Under the pieces are notes generated by a model that was given only the letters and a program-made list of their open reading frames with translations, was not told where the DNA came from and did not search any database. Made by a program: the position numbers and the translations under genes. This document shows, one piece after another, positions 12,602 through 12,904 of a stretch of 12,904 nt of DNA. The first letter of the stretch is position 1, and each line of letters begins with the position of its first letter. The DNA lies in contig JAITDK010000084.1 in the NCBI GenBank assembly GCA_031282605.1, positions 1-12,904 of the forward strand, read 5' to 3'. This DNA comes from Oscillospiraceae bacterium (GTDB lineage: Bacteria > Bacillota > Clostridia > Christensenellales > Aristaeellaceae).

Positions 12602-12904
12602 ATGCGCAAGATCATTATCTGCCTGGCGCTGGCGGCTATGCTGCTGACGACGGGCGCGGCGTTCGCAGCCGAGGGCTACACACTGCCGGTTGTTGAGAAT
12701 CCCGGCGATGTGACGATCCGTCTGGCCGTAACCGATTTCCCCAGTATCGAGGACTGGAATACCAACGAATTTGTCAAGTGGTGGAAAGAACAGACAAACC
12801 TGGACTTTGAGTTCGAGCTGATCCCTCTGGAAGGGCGCGCTGAGAAGCTTAGCCTGATCCTAGCGTCGGGCGACTACCCGGATGCGTTCATGTCGGTGGG
12901 TCTA
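12602..12904 (+). CDS. Extracellular solute-binding protein, LplA-like (partial, cut by window end)
   Basis: The first 101 residues of a sugar ABC binding protein (family 1). A signal peptide occupies residues 1-22 with likely cleavage AFA|AEG; there is no lipobox cysteine (the only Cys, residue 7, is too early). The mature part has VTIRLAVTDFPSIEDWNTNE (37-56), FVKWWKEQTNLDFEF (57-71) and LSLILASGDYPDAFM (83-97), the last being typical of LplA-type proteins. GGGAGGT lies five bases before ATG 12602; an alternative in-frame TTG at 12566 with the upstream GGGAGG is possible but would add a non-signal-like leader. The gene continues beyond the window. It is the binding partner of the two permeases upstream. 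Confidence 0.88.
   Translation, partial: MRKIIICLALAAMLLTTGAAFAAEGYTLPVVENPGDVTIRLAVTDFPSIEDWNTNEFVKWWKEQTNLDFEFELIPLEGRAEKLSLILASGDYPDAFMSVGL

Overview
The window looks like a chromosomal piece of a spore-forming member of the Clostridia (Bacillota). It is fairly GC-rich by eye. The main evidence is a complete sigma-K gene with its pro-sequence at the left end. The right end carries LplB/LplC-type sugar ABC permeases, common in gut and soil Clostridia. Neither substrate-binding protein has a lipobox cysteine. No rRNA, tRNA, CRISPR array, insertion sequence or phage gene was seen.

Layout. (1) 215-937: sigK on the + strand, closed by a strong hairpin at 956-990 that may also serve a small minus-strand transcript (candidate 57-aa ORF, 1015-1188). 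(2) 1368-2694: two overlapping + strand genes, a membrane-anchored phosphodiester-glycosidase-family (NAGPA/DUF2233-like) protein and a four-helix membrane protein of unknown function. (3) 2798-10178: one long minus-strand sulfur operon, read right to left: promoter (10151-10178), Cys-rich leader peptide (10008-10106), attenuator-type terminator (9883-9938), ssuB-like ATPase, a YezD/DUF2292 small protein, a possible 43-45-aa ORF, cysK, a frame-broken gap, a MalY/PatB-type C-S lyase, ssuC-like permease, ssuA-like binding protein and an M20D amidohydrolase. (4) 10179-10529: an AT-richer divergent regulatory region. (5) 10530-12904: a + strand carbohydrate ABC operon with its own sigma-A promoter, two permeases, a possible 16-codon upstream ORF, and a solute-binding protein cut by the window edge.

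How the sulfur genes may work together (inference): the SsuABC-type transporter imports an organosulfur compound, the M20D enzyme removes an N-acyl group, the PatB/MalY-type lyase releases sulfide or a thiol, and CysK fixes sulfide onto O-acetylserine to give cysteine. No SsuD/TauD-type oxygenase is present in the window, which would suit an anaerobe using thioethers or cysteine conjugates rather than sulfonates.

The most interesting feature is the operon leader. Behind a near-consensus promoter and a strong ribosome binding site lies a 32-codon ORF with five Cys codons (Cys17, 19, 20 and 24 clustered), then a 10-bp hairpin with seven U residues. The Cys-codon segment can pair (9 bp) with a downstream segment, and that same segment can instead pair (12 bp) with the loop and 3' arm of the terminator. 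This is the architecture of a trp/his-type, ribosome-mediated attenuator, here apparently sensing cysteine. The peptide is too short for routine gene calling, so it is easily missed.
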